From Wenyingzhuangia aestuarii (GTDB lineage Bacteria > Bacteroidota > Bacteroidia > Flavobacteriales > Flavobacteriaceae), in the NCBI RefSeq assembly GCF_011927765.1, contig NZ_JAATJG010000012.1, forward strand, positions 1 to 64,000: DNA of 64,000 nucleotides, given 5' to 3'. Both the position numbers and the translations under genes were made by a program. The notes under the pieces were generated by a model. That model was not told the DNA's origin. It was given only the letters and a program-made list of their open reading frames with translations, and made no database searches. Below, piece by piece: positions 48,268-57,577 of the stretch (within the stretch, counting starts at the first letter, position 1; every line of letters starts with the position of its first letter).

Positions 48268-49791
48268 TTATTTTTTCTTAATATTTGAATAGTCTTTTCC
48301 TCTAATACTTTCGAATTTAGCCAATAACTTATTTAATTGCTTAGGATTTGATTTTGCTAGGTTGTTTTGTTGACTTGGATCTTCTTTTAAATTATACAAT
48401 TGAAACTCCATATCTATTCCAGATTCTACAAAAGAATGCCAACTCATTTTAGCTCCTTTGTACGGAGGAATCATTACCCAGTCTCCTGTTCTGTATGATG
48501 TTTTAGAACCCGCTTCTAACACAATATCTTTACGACCCTTTTTCTTTTTACCCAACAATGCTGGTAATATATTTTGACTATCTGTTGGTTCTGCATCTAC
48601 TCCAACTAATTCTGCCATGGAGGCTAATAAATCTATCTGACAAACTAAAGCATCTGATACTTTTGGTTTTACAGTACCTTTCCAATACACCATAAACGGC
48701 ACTCTTGTTCCAGCATCAAACAAACTATATTTTCCTCCACGTAAAACTCCTCCAGGAGTATGTTTTCCTATTTTCTCCATGGCATCATCGTAGTATCCAT
48801 CTTGTAAAACAGGACCATTATCACTAGAAAAAACAATCAATGTGTTTTCTAAAATTCCTTCCTGCTCTAACGTTTTCATAAACTCACCAATACACCAATC
48901 TGCTTCTAAAATTACATCACCTCTTGGTCCCATTCCAGATTTACCTGCAAATCTAGGATGTGGCGTACGTGGTACGTGTGGTTGCTGCATAGCGTAGTAC
49001 AAAAAGAAAGGACTTTTCTTATGTGTTTTTACATAGTCTTGTGCTTTCTTTAAAAAATGATCTGCCATGTCTGTATCTGTCCATTTTGCAGCATTACCAC
49101 CTTTCATATATCCAATTCTAGGAATACCATTTACAATACTATTGTTATGTCCGTGGTGCCATTTTAACGTTGTTAATTCAGGGTTATCTTTTCCTGTAGG
49201 CTCACCTTCAAAATTCTTTTTATAGCTTACAGAAATAGGATCTTTAGGATCTAATCCATCTACATAACCATTGTCTATATAAACCGTAGGTACACGATCT
49301 TGAGTAGCGGCTAAAATATAAGCATCGTCAAAACCAACCTCGTTGGGACCTGGAGAAATATGTTTGTTCCAATTTACATTTCCTGCTCCTAAACCTAAAT
49401 GCCATTTTCCTACAATAGCAGTTTGATATCCTGCTTTTTTGAACATTTTAGGCAATGTTTCTTGCTTTGTAGTAATAATTAAAGGTGCAGAACCTGGAAG
49501 AATTTTTGCTTTTGGATTTCTCCAAGGATACACTCCGGTTAACAAACCATAACGACTTGGTGTACAAGTTGCCGATGTTGCATATCCGTTTGTAAATTTA
49601 ACTCCTTCATTTGCCAACACATCTATATTGGGAGTGCTTAATTCTGTAGCTCCATAAGAACTTAAATCTCCATACCCCAAATCATCTAAATAGATAACTA
49701 TTACATTTGGTTTTCCTGGATTTTTTGCTTGTACACTTGCCTGAACAACGAATAGTGCTAACAAAAGTTTCACCGTTAATTTGATTCTCAT
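48268..49791 (-). CDS. S1-family sulfatase (paralogue of the one at 5381)
   Basis: This 507-residue secreted sulfatase has the Asp pair at 36-37 and CTPSR at 76-80. GKWHLGLGAG, HISPGPNEVGFD and FSSDNGPVLQDG are shared almost unchanged with the lipoprotein at 5381-6943. This copy has a plain signal peptide (about 1-22) instead of a lipobox. The pair may thus split one reaction between the free periplasm and the membrane surface. It sits 2 bases before GH3 and 23 after the TIM-barrel gene. Confidence 0.92.
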   Translation of the reverse strand: MRIKLTVKLLLALFVVQASVQAKNPGKPNVIVIYLDDLGYGDLSSYGATELSTPNIDVLANEGVKFTNGYATSATCTPSRYGLLTGVYPWRNPKAKILPGSAPLIITTKQETLPKMFKKAGYQTAIVGKWHLGLGAGNVNWNKHISPGPNEVGFDDAYILAATQDRVPTVYIDNGYVDGLDPKDPISVSYKKNFEGEPTGKDNPELTTLKWHHGHNNSIVNGIPRIGYMKGGNAAKWTDTDMADHFLKKAQDYVKTHKKSPFFLYYAMQQPHVPRTPHPRFAGKSGMGPRGDVILEADWCIGEFMKTLEQEGILENTLIVFSSDNGPVLQDGYYDDAMEKIGKHTPGGVLRGGKYSLFDAGTRVPFMVYWKGTVKPKVSDALVCQIDLLASMAELVGVDAEPTDSQNILPALLGKKKKGRKDIVLEAGSKTSYRTGDWVMIPPYKGAKMSWHSFVESGIDMEFQLYNLKEDPSQQNNLAKSNPKQLNKLLAKFESIRGKDYSNIKKK

Positions 49792-49814
49792 TTTATTCTA
49801 TTTGTTTTTATTGA

Positions 49815-51458
49815 TTATTTTTTATCTAAATTTCTTATAATTAAAATAGCATCTGCTTGATTTTTCCAGGGTCTAGAATCCCAAAACTCTAAAGCAATTC
49901 CTTTTTTTACATATTTTTCTTCTTTAGTAAACTCACCTGTTAATGTATTAAACCATTGCTTTGTAGCATTTTTATAGTTAAACTTATCAGCAATTACCTT
50001 GCTAGCCCCCACCCAATTATTTTCTTTTGGAGCATACATAAGTACAATACCATCTTTTACATTGGTTAAATTATAACCCGCTGAGTTATAATGAGACATT
50101 GGTTCACAATTTTCAAAATTTACCGTATCAAACAAGGTTCTCATGTTTTTAAAATAGTTAAACTTAGGTTTGATAAAATTAGCTGGTTGCTCAAAAGGAT
50201 TGTGAATTACTGCATTCCAAGACATTCCTTGCCAATAATAGGTTGTGTAACCACCTGCAAACAAACACATATAATTTCTTCTTAAACAAGCTTCTGCATT
50301 GTCATAAGCTCCAGGAAAAACAACATATGGAGATTCTTCATAACCACCATGTTCTATGTTAAAAATAGGTTTGTTAGGGAAGTCCTTTTTTGCTTTTAAC
50401 ATATTTTGATACAAAGTATGTTGCCAGTTTTGCATAGAAATAAAATCAACCTCATCTTTATGGTTTCTACAAAAACCATAATCGTGTACAGACACCAACC
50501 TGTTAAAAGCATCTAATTTTCTAGTTCTTGCAATACGTTCTGAAATGTATTCTTTGGTAGCACGTTCATAATGTAAAGCTTCTTTAGAAACATCCCATAC
50601 AATATTTGGAAAAGCTTGATATCTTTTTACCACATAATCGTAATACATATTGTCTGCTTTGCTTTGCATGTCTGGCCAGTTTACCAACTTATTCCATACA
50701 TAAATCATTAAATGGCTTACAATTTCTTTATCATGCATACTAGAAATTACTTTGTCAAAATGACGAAAGAAATCAACATTTAAAGCACTAAAGTCTGGAT
50801 TTGAATTGGATCCTAAAAACGGAAAAATATCTTCTCTACTTCCATATTCATGTTCTGGGTATTTTAACAATCGTTTGTCTTTAGGCCATTTTACATCGTA
50901 AGAATACACATTCATTACAATTTGATTGAAACCATATTTTTCTACCAAAGACAACAGATGTTCTGTTTTAGGAATTGTTTTTTGATTGTAATCTAAAGCA
51001 AACAACCAATCACATTCAAAAGCTAGATTAAAATAGTGAGAACCGTCTTGGTAAAATAAATGCTGTGGATTTTCTTTGTTTAAAACCACTCCTCCATGAC
51101 GATTTTTCTTTGTATTCTTTGTAACTACTATTTTACCTTTCTTTTTGTGTAACTCTTTAATTTCCGATTCTAGAACAAATGTCTTTTTTCCTACAGATGC
51201 GCTAGAATATCTAAAAACCCATTGTTTGTTTCCGTTGTAAAATATTGGGATTTTTTGCGTTCCGTTTTCATCTGATACAATGGCATAAACTTCCTTAGAA
51301 AAAGGATCTTTAATTTCTGATTTGGTTTTATAAATTAAATCGTTTACTTCCCACTGAACAGTTTTTACAGTTTTAGGATGACTCCATGTTTTAATTTGTG
51401 CAACCAAAAGTTGACTACAAAAAAGAAGAATTAAAAACGAGCCTACATGTTTTTTCAT
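49815..51458 (-). CDS. DUF5060 and TIM-barrel putative glycoside hydrolase
   Basis: This 547-residue secreted protein has an N-terminal immunoglobulin-like DUF5060 domain (about 25-110), a (beta/alpha)8 barrel (about 130-460) and a C-terminal beta domain. Barrel proteins of this layout resemble DUF4038-type clan-A enzymes such as the GH140 apiosidase group. Candidate catalytic acids are Glu293 in VSKEALHYE (end of strand 4) and Glu369 in FNIEHGGYEE (end of strand 7). The substrate is unknown; an algal galactan linkage is inferred from context. It is the first gene of its operon, opposite the regulator at 51717. Confidence 0.78.
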   Translation of the reverse strand: MKKHVGSFLILLFCSQLLVAQIKTWSHPKTVKTVQWEVNDLIYKTKSEIKDPFSKEVYAIVSDENGTQKIPIFYNGNKQWVFRYSSASVGKKTFVLESEIKELHKKKGKIVVTKNTKKNRHGGVVLNKENPQHLFYQDGSHYFNLAFECDWLFALDYNQKTIPKTEHLLSLVEKYGFNQIVMNVYSYDVKWPKDKRLLKYPEHEYGSREDIFPFLGSNSNPDFSALNVDFFRHFDKVISSMHDKEIVSHLMIYVWNKLVNWPDMQSKADNMYYDYVVKRYQAFPNIVWDVSKEALHYERATKEYISERIARTRKLDAFNRLVSVHDYGFCRNHKDEVDFISMQNWQHTLYQNMLKAKKDFPNKPIFNIEHGGYEESPYVVFPGAYDNAEACLRRNYMCLFAGGYTTYYWQGMSWNAVIHNPFEQPANFIKPKFNYFKNMRTLFDTVNFENCEPMSHYNSAGYNLTNVKDGIVLMYAPKENNWVGASKVIADKFNYKNATKQWFNTLTGEFTKEEKYVKKGIALEFWDSRPWKNQADAILIIRNLDKK

Positions 51459-51495
51459 TTTTACGAGTATTAAGTGATTGTTTAAATTGAACCAA

Positions 51496-51513
51496 AGCTT
51501 TTATTTAAAAGCT
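51496..51513. promoter_or_regulatory. Palindrome between divergent genes (possible operator)
   Basis: AGCTTTTA and TAAAAGCT form a perfect inverted repeat with 2 bases between the arms. It lies 38 bases upstream of the TIM-barrel gene in the 258-base gap shared with the plus-strand regulator. I did not find it in the other upstream regions, so it may be a local operator or chance in AT-rich sequence. Confidence 0.3.
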
Positions 51514-51716
51514 AACATGTAAAATTCATCATTACTCATGACTAATTTTTAACCAAGAGGTATTCAAAAACTATTCAACAGTAATTCAACCCTATCAATA
51601 ACTAGTCTAGCTTATGCAATATTATTAGTTTAAAAACCAAACTAACAACACGTATGTTTTTCTTAATTAGTCATATGTTTTATTTAAGGTTATTTGTTAT
51701 CCTTATTTTTGAAAGC

Positions 51717-53243
51717 ATGACTACCCACAAAACAACCTTTTTTTACATCATTCTTTTTAATACAATTTTTTTAACTCCATTTGTGTATGCTAAAAACAGT
51801 ATAGACAAAAAAATGAACATTACTAATTCTTTAAAAAATGTAGATACCGAAAATGACACTTTAGAAGTTATTAACTGCCTATTAAAAGAAAATAATACAC
51901 ATCGTTACAGAGGTGAGTATGATTTAGCTTTTCAGAAAATTTGGGAAGCTTGGTTACTTGCTGATCAAAAAAAGGATCAAATTGTATTGCAAGAAATTCA
52001 TAGAAGTTTAGGAATTTTATATGATATTTTTAACAAAGATTCGCTTTCAATACATCACTTAAACACATCATTAAGTATTACAAAAAAGTTGCTCACTCAA
52101 AAAAAAGCAAAAAAACACATTGCTATTTCTACATATTTTAGTTTGTCTAGTTTTTGGAGAAAAAGAAAAGATTATACTAAAGCATTAATTTATTTAGATT
52201 CTTGTTCTTTTATTGATAATTACAAAAGAGAATTACCTTACGTAATTACAGACAGAGGCTATTGCAACTTACAATTAGGATATTTAGACAAATCCGAAAA
52301 ATTACTTTACAGAGGAAAAACTCTTTTAGAAAATATAAAATCTCCCTATTTGGTTGTTAATTTAAAGTTTTTAGGAGAACTTAAACGTGAACAAAAAAAT
52401 TATACCGATGCTTTATTTTTTTACAAACAAGCGATAGCCTTACAAAAAGAGACCAATGTACATTCTGAAATGAAACCCGATTTATTTGACAAAATAGCGG
52501 ATTTATATATTCTTAAGGGGGATTATATAAATGCTGTAGCTAATTTAAAAGCATCGCAAAAAAGTTTTAAAAGATTGTTTGGTACTACTAACAAAAACAA
52601 TCAACGTTTGTTTGAAATTAAGAACAACTATTTAGCTGAAATTACCGAAAACAAAAAAGTAATTGAAACACAGGAAGCAATTATTAAAACTAAGAATAAA
52701 AAACTAGCGCTTATTTTTAGTTTATTAGGAGTTCTTCTTTTATTTAGTATTGGAATGTATCTTTTGATTTATCAGAGAAATAAAATCAAAAAAATATCAT
52801 TGATTAATGATTTAGACAAAGAAAAAAATAAAGCCATTTTAAGAGTAAAAAGCAAAGAGCTAACCTCTCATGCTTTAAAGATGATAGAAAAAGAAGAAGC
52901 TATTGAAACGTTATTAAAAATAATCAAAGAAAATAATCCTACAGAATACAAACAACTTCAACATAAATATGCAAAAGGAAATGATAATTCTTGGGAAGAA
53001 TTTAACAAACGTTTTACGGAAGTAAATGTTCATTTTCATGAAACTATTTGTAAAAAATATCCAAATTTATCGCCTACAGAATTAAAACATTGTGCCCTTA
53101 TTAAATTAAATTTTAATAGTCACGAAATGGCTAAAATTCTTAATATTTCTTTACAAAGTGTACATACTTCTAGATATAGAATTCGTAAAAAAATGGGATT
53201 AGATTCCAACGAGAGTTTACAAACTTATATAGGATCTATATAA
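51717..53243 (+). CDS. TPR membrane regulator with C-terminal LuxR-type HTH
   Basis: This 508-residue regulator is the only plus-strand gene in the window. The ATG at 51717 is chosen because it starts a clean signal peptide (MTTHKTTFF to VYA). The longer frame from 51654 adds a second hydrophobic stretch. Periplasmic TPR-like helices (about 40-300) are followed by one membrane helix (about 332-352), a charged coiled coil, and a C-terminal LuxR-type HTH (about 435-500, LSPTELKHCALIKLNFNSHEMAKILNIS split over the helices). Such proteins are common one-component regulators in Flavobacteriia. It may sense a galactan signal or a state of the envelope. Confidence 0.85.
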   Translation: MTTHKTTFFYIILFNTIFLTPFVYAKNSIDKKMNITNSLKNVDTENDTLEVINCLLKENNTHRYRGEYDLAFQKIWEAWLLADQKKDQIVLQEIHRSLGILYDIFNKDSLSIHHLNTSLSITKKLLTQKKAKKHIAISTYFSLSSFWRKRKDYTKALIYLDSCSFIDNYKRELPYVITDRGYCNLQLGYLDKSEKLLYRGKTLLENIKSPYLVVNLKFLGELKREQKNYTDALFFYKQAIALQKETNVHSEMKPDLFDKIADLYILKGDYINAVANLKASQKSFKRLFGTTNKNNQRLFEIKNNYLAEITENKKVIETQEAIIKTKNKKLALIFSLLGVLLLFSIGMYLLIYQRNKIKKISLINDLDKEKNKAILRVKSKELTSHALKMIEKEEAIETLLKIIKENNPTEYKQLQHKYAKGNDNSWEEFNKRFTEVNVHFHETICKKYPNLSPTELKHCALIKLNFNSHEMAKILNISLQSVHTSRYRIRKKMGLDSNESLQTYIGSI

Positions 53244-53245
53244 TA

Positions 53246-53279
53246 AAAAAGCCAACTTGACTCAACAAATTGACTTTTT
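53246..53279. terminator. Shared terminator between convergent genes
   Basis: An imperfect 14-base stem (53246-53259 with 53266-53279, two mismatches) has A-rich and U-rich ends, so it can work in both directions. It lies between the regulator stop (53243) and the stop of the PQQ-like gene (53300). Confidence 0.65.
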
Positions 53280-53299
53280 ATTATAAGTTCATAAATTAG

Positions 53300-55204
53300 T
53301 TACTCTATACAAATAACCTCTTTCATCGTTCTGTGATAAATTTTTCCATTGGCATAACTCAAAGAGTTCACTGTCCATGTTTTTCCACTTTCTCCTAAGT
53401 CGTTTACAGCAACCAAAGCAGATGCATCAAAAGTTTTTGCATTCGCATCTATTACATACACCATTCCCACAGCATTGGTAAAATAGATATAATTGTTTAT
53501 CATGGTAGGAGAACCTAAGAAACATTTCTGAAAACCATTTCCTCTAGTTCTAGCATCGGCAGCATTCAATTGTCCCTTAGAGTTCAATCCATCGTTTGTT
53601 TGCGTATGTCCGTATACATAGTTCCCTTGATCGTCTATATCTCTAGGCATTTCTAAATGTTCGTTTACACCAGTAACCGTATTGTGTTTTGCCAAATAAG
53701 GACTGTATCTTACCATATAAAACAAATCATCTCCTGTAGACAAATTACAATGTCTTTGGTTTTGCAGCCCTTTAATTTTTACATTTTCTTTTAGCTCATA
53801 AGCTTGCTTATCTTTATTAAAATTATACTGATTCACAATATTCAATGGCTTTTTAGCAATTAACTCACCTGTCGTTGTATTAATTGTTGCATGATTATCT
53901 CCTTTATAAAACCAAGAAGCTTTTTCTTTATCCCAATGCTGTGTACTCAACGCACCCCAACCAGAAATATTATTAGCATCCTTAGGCTTCCAACTCCAAA
54001 CCAAACGTCCTTGATTTTCTTTTGCCAAAGAAATTAAACTCAAGCCAACAGGTCTTTCTGGAACTCCATGCGGACCTCCTCTACCAATTAGTACAGCAGG
54101 TTTTCCATTGGAAGTTTCTCCAATTATTGGAGTATTGTAATGTGTTAATGCCTCTTTGGTAACCCAAACACGTTCACCTGTATTCTTATTAAAAGCATGC
54201 AAATAATTCCAATCTTTTATTCGCTCTTGATCTCCTTTTACAGGAGGCTCAACGTTAAAAATTAAATCTTCAAACAACATTGAGTCAAATTGTTTGTTAA
54301 ATGGTTTTCCTCCTGTGGTTGGCATCCATGTTCTTTCCCTAACAAGACTTCCATCTAACGTAAAACAAGCCATTCCTCCGCTTGCATTTATCGCCCAAAC
54401 ATATTTTCCATCGGTCGCAGGAGCTGGAGTAGTTGCATCGCTAAAACCATAATTATACTGGCTTTCAATTGTCCCTTTTATCGTTTTTTCCCACAAAATT
54501 TTTCCTGTTTCTGAATTTAAACACAATAAAACAATGTCTTTGCTACTAGCTCCTCCGTTTTTTAATTTTCTCAATCGCTCTAATTCTTCATAAGCTAGTT
54601 TTAAATCTTTAAATTGCTGATGAACATAGTCTTTATAATTTTTTGTAGCTTTTGATAATTCCTGACCAACCTTATGCTTACGCATTAGATTTTTTTCTAT
54701 TCCTGGTTTTTCCAAATCGGAACCATGCTGATAATATGCATTTTTATCTAATATGTGCTTCCAAGCTTCTAGCAAAGGCTTTAATTCTTTTTTGTAGCTT
54801 TTTAACTGACGGTCGTTCTTTTTCTCTAAAACAAGAACTTGATATTCAAAATTAGATTGATAAATTGATTTTGCTTTTTGATATTCTTTTACAACCTCTA
54901 TGTGCTTTGGGTTGTTATTGGGTGGATTGATGGTTAAAAACAACTTGTCTTTCCATACTGCTATTCCACTTTGCCCACCTTCTGGTAAAGTTGTTTTCCA
55001 TTTTATATTTTCTCCTGTCCTTACCGACCATTTTATAGGAACATGTCCATCTGTTTTTACTTTCCAACTACCATTAGGTCCGCCAGACATTGGCCATTGG
55101 TTTTGGCTATTAGCTACTGTGGTAACCGTATTTTCTGGTGTATTGCAAGAAACCATCAACAAGACAGCAACAACTCCAATAACTTTTTGTTTAAGTCGAT
55201 TCAT
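53300..55204 (-). CDS. PQQ-like beta-propeller lipoprotein with helical insertion
   Basis: This 634-residue lipoprotein (lipobox ending at Cys20) has the repeated propeller pattern of PQQ-binding-like (quinoprotein) domains, for example TGKILWEK and TGERVWVTKE. After the first strands (about residue 80) there is a long Lys/Glu-rich helical insertion of about 130 residues that is unusual in the family. It has no CxxCH haem motif. It directly abuts the di-haem peroxidase gene (no gap), so the two are translated together. It could be a PQQ dehydrogenase, or a binding or scaffold protein. Real PQQ use is not shown. Confidence 0.8.
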   Translation of the reverse strand: MNRLKQKVIGVVAVLLMVSCNTPENTVTTVANSQNQWPMSGGPNGSWKVKTDGHVPIKWSVRTGENIKWKTTLPEGGQSGIAVWKDKLFLTINPPNNNPKHIEVVKEYQKAKSIYQSNFEYQVLVLEKKNDRQLKSYKKELKPLLEAWKHILDKNAYYQHGSDLEKPGIEKNLMRKHKVGQELSKATKNYKDYVHQQFKDLKLAYEELERLRKLKNGGASSKDIVLLCLNSETGKILWEKTIKGTIESQYNYGFSDATTPAPATDGKYVWAINASGGMACFTLDGSLVRERTWMPTTGGKPFNKQFDSMLFEDLIFNVEPPVKGDQERIKDWNYLHAFNKNTGERVWVTKEALTHYNTPIIGETSNGKPAVLIGRGGPHGVPERPVGLSLISLAKENQGRLVWSWKPKDANNISGWGALSTQHWDKEKASWFYKGDNHATINTTTGELIAKKPLNIVNQYNFNKDKQAYELKENVKIKGLQNQRHCNLSTGDDLFYMVRYSPYLAKHNTVTGVNEHLEMPRDIDDQGNYVYGHTQTNDGLNSKGQLNAADARTRGNGFQKCFLGSPTMINNYIYFTNAVGMVYVIDANAKTFDASALVAVNDLGESGKTWTVNSLSYANGKIYHRTMKEVICIE

Positions 55205-56215
55205 TTATTTTGATTTATTCATTTTTATGTATTCTTTGGGAATTTCTCCTGTAAAAGATTTTAAAAATTCTTTGATTTTTGCTATTTCAACAACTTTTAA
55301 CTGAATTCCTCTTTCGTGAATTCCCATTAATTTGATGGCTTTATCTAAAAGAACTACCGTAGCATCGTGAAAATAAGGAGCCGTTTTTTCTACATTTCTT
55401 AAAGGTGCTACCCTAAAAAACATTTTATAAGCAACTTGTTTTTTAAGATGATAAAACCCTAAGTCCTTTTGATTTGGCCAAGGCACTTCTACACCCAATT
55501 TGTTAATCATTTGCCCTCCAAAATTAGAACCTGTATGACAGGAATAACAAGCCCTGTTTACAAACAAAATTCCTCCTTCTATTTGAATTGGAGTTAAAGC
55601 ATTGGTGTCTCCAGTTATAAAAGCATCTATAGGTGCTGGAGTTTTTAACTCACTCATAAATTTTTGCATAACCTCCAGAACATTCTTAAAAAGAATGGCT
55701 TTGGATTGCTTAGGAAAGGCTTTTTTAAACTCTTTTTTGTAAACCTTACTTTCTTTTAGGTAAGTAACAATTTCATCTTCGTTACTTCCCATTTCGTGCT
55801 GACTCGTAAAAGCTTGTTGTATTTTTTTAGCATAGTTACTTACACCTCCATCTACATTAAAAAGTTCATAACTCAAATTGTTGTATACCGAGGGTACATC
55901 TCTATAAAAATTCTCTTTATTTTTTTGATTCAAATAATAAGTTCCATTGGTTCCATATTTCTGTAAATCGTGACAATCATTACATGAGACACCTTTTCCT
56001 AACGAAAGCTGTTTGTCAAAAAACAATCGTTTTCCTAATGCTATTTTTTCTTTGTTGCTTTTTATAAAACTCTCATTCTTTTCTACCGCAACAAAATAAG
56101 GTTCTAAAGAAGTCCTAAGCTGTGTGGCTTTACCCTCTACAGGTTTCTGAGCAAACAGAAATCCTGTAGACAATACGTAAAGCGCTAACCAACAACTGTA
56201 TCTTTTATTTTTCAC
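55205..56215 (-). CDS. Di-haem cytochrome c peroxidase (CcpA/MauG family)
   Basis: This 336-residue secreted protein has two c-type haem sites, CNDCH (78-82) and CYSCH (223-227), spaced as in bacterial di-haem peroxidases. A later block MFFRVAPLRNVEKTAPYFHDA matches the family's conserved RxxPLRNV-PYFHDG-type region. Members reduce H2O2 or, like MauG, oxidise protein residues. Here it is fused into an operon with other cytochromes. It could take electrons from the haem domains of the 1,315-residue protein at 58950. Confidence 0.92.
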   Translation of the reverse strand: MKNKRYSCWLALYVLSTGFLFAQKPVEGKATQLRTSLEPYFVAVEKNESFIKSNKEKIALGKRLFFDKQLSLGKGVSCNDCHDLQKYGTNGTYYLNQKNKENFYRDVPSVYNNLSYELFNVDGGVSNYAKKIQQAFTSQHEMGSNEDEIVTYLKESKVYKKEFKKAFPKQSKAILFKNVLEVMQKFMSELKTPAPIDAFITGDTNALTPIQIEGGILFVNRACYSCHTGSNFGGQMINKLGVEVPWPNQKDLGFYHLKKQVAYKMFFRVAPLRNVEKTAPYFHDATVVLLDKAIKLMGIHERGIQLKVVEIAKIKEFLKSFTGEIPKEYIKMNKSK

Positions 56216-56219
56216 TAAA

Positions 56220-57539
56220 CTATGCTTCTTTAGCGTTGGAATACCCGTAAAAAATCACTGGAATTAAACAGATCATAGGCATGATAAAAGAAAATTTTAT
56301 TTCTGGCACTCCTAAAATAGTTGTGTTTGCCAACTCTGGCCCTCCTATATCTATAATCAATCCTTGCATAGGAGGAAAAATAGCCCCACCCACAATAGCC
56401 ATCACCAAAAATGCAGATCCCACTTTGGCTTCTCCATCCATATCTTTTAAAGCAATTCCGTAAATAGTTGGAAAGTTGATAGACATAAACAAAGACACAA
56501 ATACCAAACTTACCAATCCAGCCATTCCTGGTATTACAATAGCTCCAAAACAACATAACACAGACATGATAGCATATATAAACAACAGTTTAGGTGCTTT
56601 AAACTTACTCATTAGCCCAGTAGCAATAAAACGTCCCGCTAAAAAGATAGACATGGCAAACATATTCCAATAGGTTGCTTGCAACTGATCATCTGCTGGT
56701 CTAGACTGGTTTAAATATTCTACATATTGAAAAATAGCTGTCCAACACATAATTTGTGCTCCTACATAAGTTGCTTGTGTTATAACTCCTGGTAAGAATG
56801 CTTTTTTAGCAAATATTTTTTGAAACGATTCTTTCAATGTAATTTCCTCTTCTTCTTGTACTTTAGGAATCTTAGTTAACCAAACAATAACCAATACTAC
56901 AAGCACTACTGCTCCAATTCCTAAATAAGGACTACTTATTATTCCTAAGTCTTGAGTTTTTATAGCACTCTTAGCTGCTGTGTCTAAAGCACTATAATCC
57001 TCTTCACTTATTTGGTTTGACTGTATTTGACTCAATACCACAAACTGAGCAATCAACATTCCAGACAAAGAGCCTATAGGATTAAATGCCTGTGCTAAGT
57101 TCAATCTTCTTGTCGCTGTAGATTTATCTCCTAAAGACAAAATAAGAGGATTGGCAGTCGTTTCTAACAAAGACAACCCACAGGTAATTACATATAACGA
57201 AATCAAAAAGAAATTGTAATCTTCAAATGACGAGGCTGGGTAGAACAAAAATGCTCCCACAGCATACAAACCTAAACCTAATAAAATCCCCGATTTATAG
57301 CTAAATTTTCTAATAAATAGAGCGGCAGGTAATGCCATACATCCATATCCAAAATAAAAGGCAAATTGTACCAAGTAGGCCTGAAACCAACTTAGTTCTG
57401 GCATTACTTTCTTAAAAGCAGTCACCATAGGATTGGTAACATCGTTTGCAAATCCCCAAAGAGCAAATAAGGAGGTAATTACAATAAATGGAATTAGTAA
57501 TTCCTTACTCACTACAGGAGTATTTTTTTGATTTGACAT
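56220..57539 (-). CDS. FucP-like major facilitator sugar:H+ symporter
   Basis: This 439-residue inner-membrane protein has about 12 membrane helices. Conserved FucP-family blocks are present: LFALWGFANDVTNPM near the N-terminus, LLETTANP in helix 4 (the Glu equals the proton-coupling Glu of E. coli FucP) and RRLNLAQAFNPIGS. Members import L-fucose, galactose or glucose with protons. Here it most likely carries the monosaccharide or anhydro-sugar released by the locus. It lies between the DUF1552 gene and the peroxidase gene in one tight operon. Confidence 0.93.
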   Translation of the reverse strand: MSNQKNTPVVSKELLIPFIVITSLFALWGFANDVTNPMVTAFKKVMPELSWFQAYLVQFAFYFGYGCMALPAALFIRKFSYKSGILLGLGLYAVGAFLFYPASSFEDYNFFLISLYVITCGLSLLETTANPLILSLGDKSTATRRLNLAQAFNPIGSLSGMLIAQFVVLSQIQSNQISEEDYSALDTAAKSAIKTQDLGIISSPYLGIGAVVLVVLVIVWLTKIPKVQEEEEITLKESFQKIFAKKAFLPGVITQATYVGAQIMCWTAIFQYVEYLNQSRPADDQLQATYWNMFAMSIFLAGRFIATGLMSKFKAPKLLFIYAIMSVLCCFGAIVIPGMAGLVSLVFVSLFMSINFPTIYGIALKDMDGEAKVGSAFLVMAIVGGAIFPPMQGLIIDIGGPELANTTILGVPEIKFSFIMPMICLIPVIFYGYSNAKEA

Positions 57540-57577
57540 AAAAGTTGTTTTAGTTGTTGGTTATATATGTATTGTTG

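Noticed and set aside
5381-51458. Insertion sequences, tRNA or integrase marking the locus as a mobile island
   Set aside because: I saw no transposase, integrase, tRNA gene or terminal repeats; only the gene content suggests an accessory region.
56230-56556. Minus-strand open frame inside the symporter gene
   Set aside because: It is a shifted reading of the FucP-like gene with a Tyr/Arg/Cys-rich composition and no homology pattern.
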